Below, piece after piece: positions 62,960 through 64,000 of a stretch of 64,000 nt of DNA. This DNA comes from Marinirhabdus gelatinilytica (lineage in GTDB: Bacteria > Bacteroidota > Bacteroidia > Flavobacteriales > Flavobacteriaceae). Made by a program: the position numbers and the translations under genes. Below the pieces are notes generated by a model that saw only the letters and a list, made by a program, of their open reading frames with translations, was not told the origin of the DNA and made no database searches. Numbering within the stretch: the first letter of the stretch is position 1; every line of letters begins with the position of its first letter. The stretch spans positions 124,001 to 188,000 of the forward strand of contig NZ_QRAO01000004.1 of assembly GCF_003353425.1 (NCBI RefSeq). Reading direction: 5' to 3'.

Positions 62960-64000
62960 TTGCCCACCATAAAAACTCCTATCATACCCACTAAACCTAG
63001 TTATGTGAAGGTGCGTGCACCTCACGAGTTTCATTGGGAGGCTATTTGCGTATTTGTTGCCACAGGTTTTTTTCTGGATACCGACACCTATTTTAAAGAC
63101 TTAATGGTGCTGCCGCCAGCTTCTATAAATGAAATAGATGAGGAAGGTTTCTTTGTGAAGAGTACGCCTTGGTTCCATTGGCACAAGACTAGTAGAGCTC
63201 TTGCTTTTGAAGATGCCTTAGAAGAATTCACCCAGCTTTTTGAAACCATCATCGACGAGCAAGTGGGGGATAAAAAAGTGATACTCCCACTTTCCGGTGG
63301 GTTGGACAGCCGCACACAGGCAACGGCATTACACCATTTGGGAAAAGACGTGAATGCATACAGTTACGATTTTAAAGGTGGTTATCCCGAAACTGCCATT
63401 GGCAAACAAATTGCAAAAACCTGCGACCTCACTTTTACCGAACACCATATAGAAAAGGGATATCTATGGGATTGCATAGAACAATTGGCCGCCATAAACC
63501 AATGCTATAGCGAGTTTACCCACCCACGGCAAATGGCAATTTTTGATGAATATGAGAAGATGGGTGATATATTTTCTCTAGGACATTGGGGCGATGTACT
63601 GTTCGATACACCTACCTCCAAACAGCTTACCGAAGCAGAGGAGCTGGAATACCTGCTAAAAAAAATAATTAAAAAAGGCGGGATGGAACTGGCCAACGCC
63701 CTGTGGGAGCAATGGAACCTCCCCGATACCTTTGAGGCATACCTGCGTCAAAGGGTATCAAAACTGCTCCAAAAAATCGATATTCAGGATACGGGCGCAA
63801 AAATCAGGGCCTTTAAATCATTGTACTGGGCACCGCGCTGGACCAACACCAACCTATCGGTATTTGAGGAACAACACCCCATAACGTTGCCGTATTTTGA
63901 TGATAGGATGTGCCAGTTTATCTGCACGGTTCCCGAAAAACACCTTGAGGATCGAATGCTTCAAATTGCGTACATAAAAAAACGAAACCCAAAATTGGCG
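62960..64000 (+). CDS. Asparagine-synthase-like protein without glutaminase domain, 5' part
   Basis: A frame open from TTG 62960 to the window edge (347 codons, no stop), so the gene continues beyond it. The start MPTIKTPIIPTKPSYVK has no Cys2, and only about 110 residues precede the ATP PP-loop LPLSGGLDSRTQ (about 110-121), too short for a glutaminase domain. AYSYDFKGGYPETAIGKQIA and FSLGHWGDVLFD follow the asparagine synthase fold. It may use ammonia or another donor for amidation or ligation. TATATTTA at 62929-62936 is one base off a -7 element. The stop codon in frame at 62894-62896 rules out a longer N-terminus. Confidence 0.75.
   Translation, partial: MPTIKTPIIPTKPSYVKVRAPHEFHWEAICVFVATGFFLDTDTYFKDLMVLPPASINEIDEEGFFVKSTPWFHWHKTSRALAFEDALEEFTQLFETIIDEQVGDKKVILPLSGGLDSRTQATALHHLGKDVNAYSYDFKGGYPETAIGKQIAKTCDLTFTEHHIEKGYLWDCIEQLAAINQCYSEFTHPRQMAIFDEYEKMGDIFSLGHWGDVLFDTPTSKQLTEAEELEYLLKKIIKKGGMELANALWEQWNLPDTFEAYLRQRVSKLLQKIDIQDTGAKIRAFKSLYWAPRWTNTNLSVFEEQHPITLPYFDDRMCQFICTVPEKHLEDRMLQIAYIKKRNPKLA

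Overview
The window reads as chromosomal DNA of a marine member of the Flavobacteriaceae (Bacteroidota). The evidence is the TAnnTTTG type -7 promoter elements, type IX secretion (T9SS) C-terminal sorting tails on two large exported proteins, a SecA without the zinc-binding tail, a DnaJ of the flavobacterial kind, and family members typical of the group (DUF4920, DUF4199, DUF2795, MnmD). The genus cannot be fixed from the sequence alone. No rRNA, tRNA, CRISPR array, insertion sequence, integrase or phage gene was found.

Positions 1-41.4 kb are mostly housekeeping and envelope genes: the 5' end of a branched-chain aminotransferase, a DUF4920 lipoprotein with mnmD, an SDR epimerase, YceI, grpE-dnaJ, an ABC exporter with an MscS channel, an outer-membrane barrel with a sigma-54 type response regulator that lacks a DNA-binding domain, PPK2, an M28 peptidase, DUF2071, a MATE exporter, a T9SS propeller protein, PAP2, a three-gene lipid-linked sugar operon (GT2, tandem LAB_N, GT39), a sugar epimerase, MeaB, Ohr, an ECF sigma/anti-sigma/surface-protein operon, a 1002-residue T9SS protein, secA, a cobalamin adenosyltransferase, a LolD-type ATPase, a methyltransferase and an ABC-F ATPase.

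From 41.5 kb to the right edge lies one large surface-polysaccharide locus. It starts with Wza-like and Wzc-like export/kinase genes, a small initiating phosphoglycosyl transferase, and a UDP-sugar dehydrogenase and epimerase that together predict a UDP-HexNAc-uronic acid. It continues with a Wzm/Wzt ABC exporter, glycosyltransferases, two sulfotransferase-like genes, a pyruvyl transferase, methyltransferases and two asparagine-synthase-family genes. The predicted product is a strongly modified, acidic glycan (uronic acid, possible uronamide, sulfate, pyruvate ketal). An AT-rich block of about 7.8 kb (about 50.75-58.55 kb) inside it carries the strain-specific genes. Its left edge falls inside the Wzt gene, between the ATPase and the cargo-binding domain.

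The most unusual structural features are tandem repeat arrays. There are five in the window, and all five touch or lie within a few bases of the 3' end of a gene: a 46-bp hairpin unit, three heptamer arrays and an 11-bp array. The hairpin array ends beside a diverged relative in which two stem pairs have changed in a compensating way. Three GC-rich palindromic elements lie just before the last gene.
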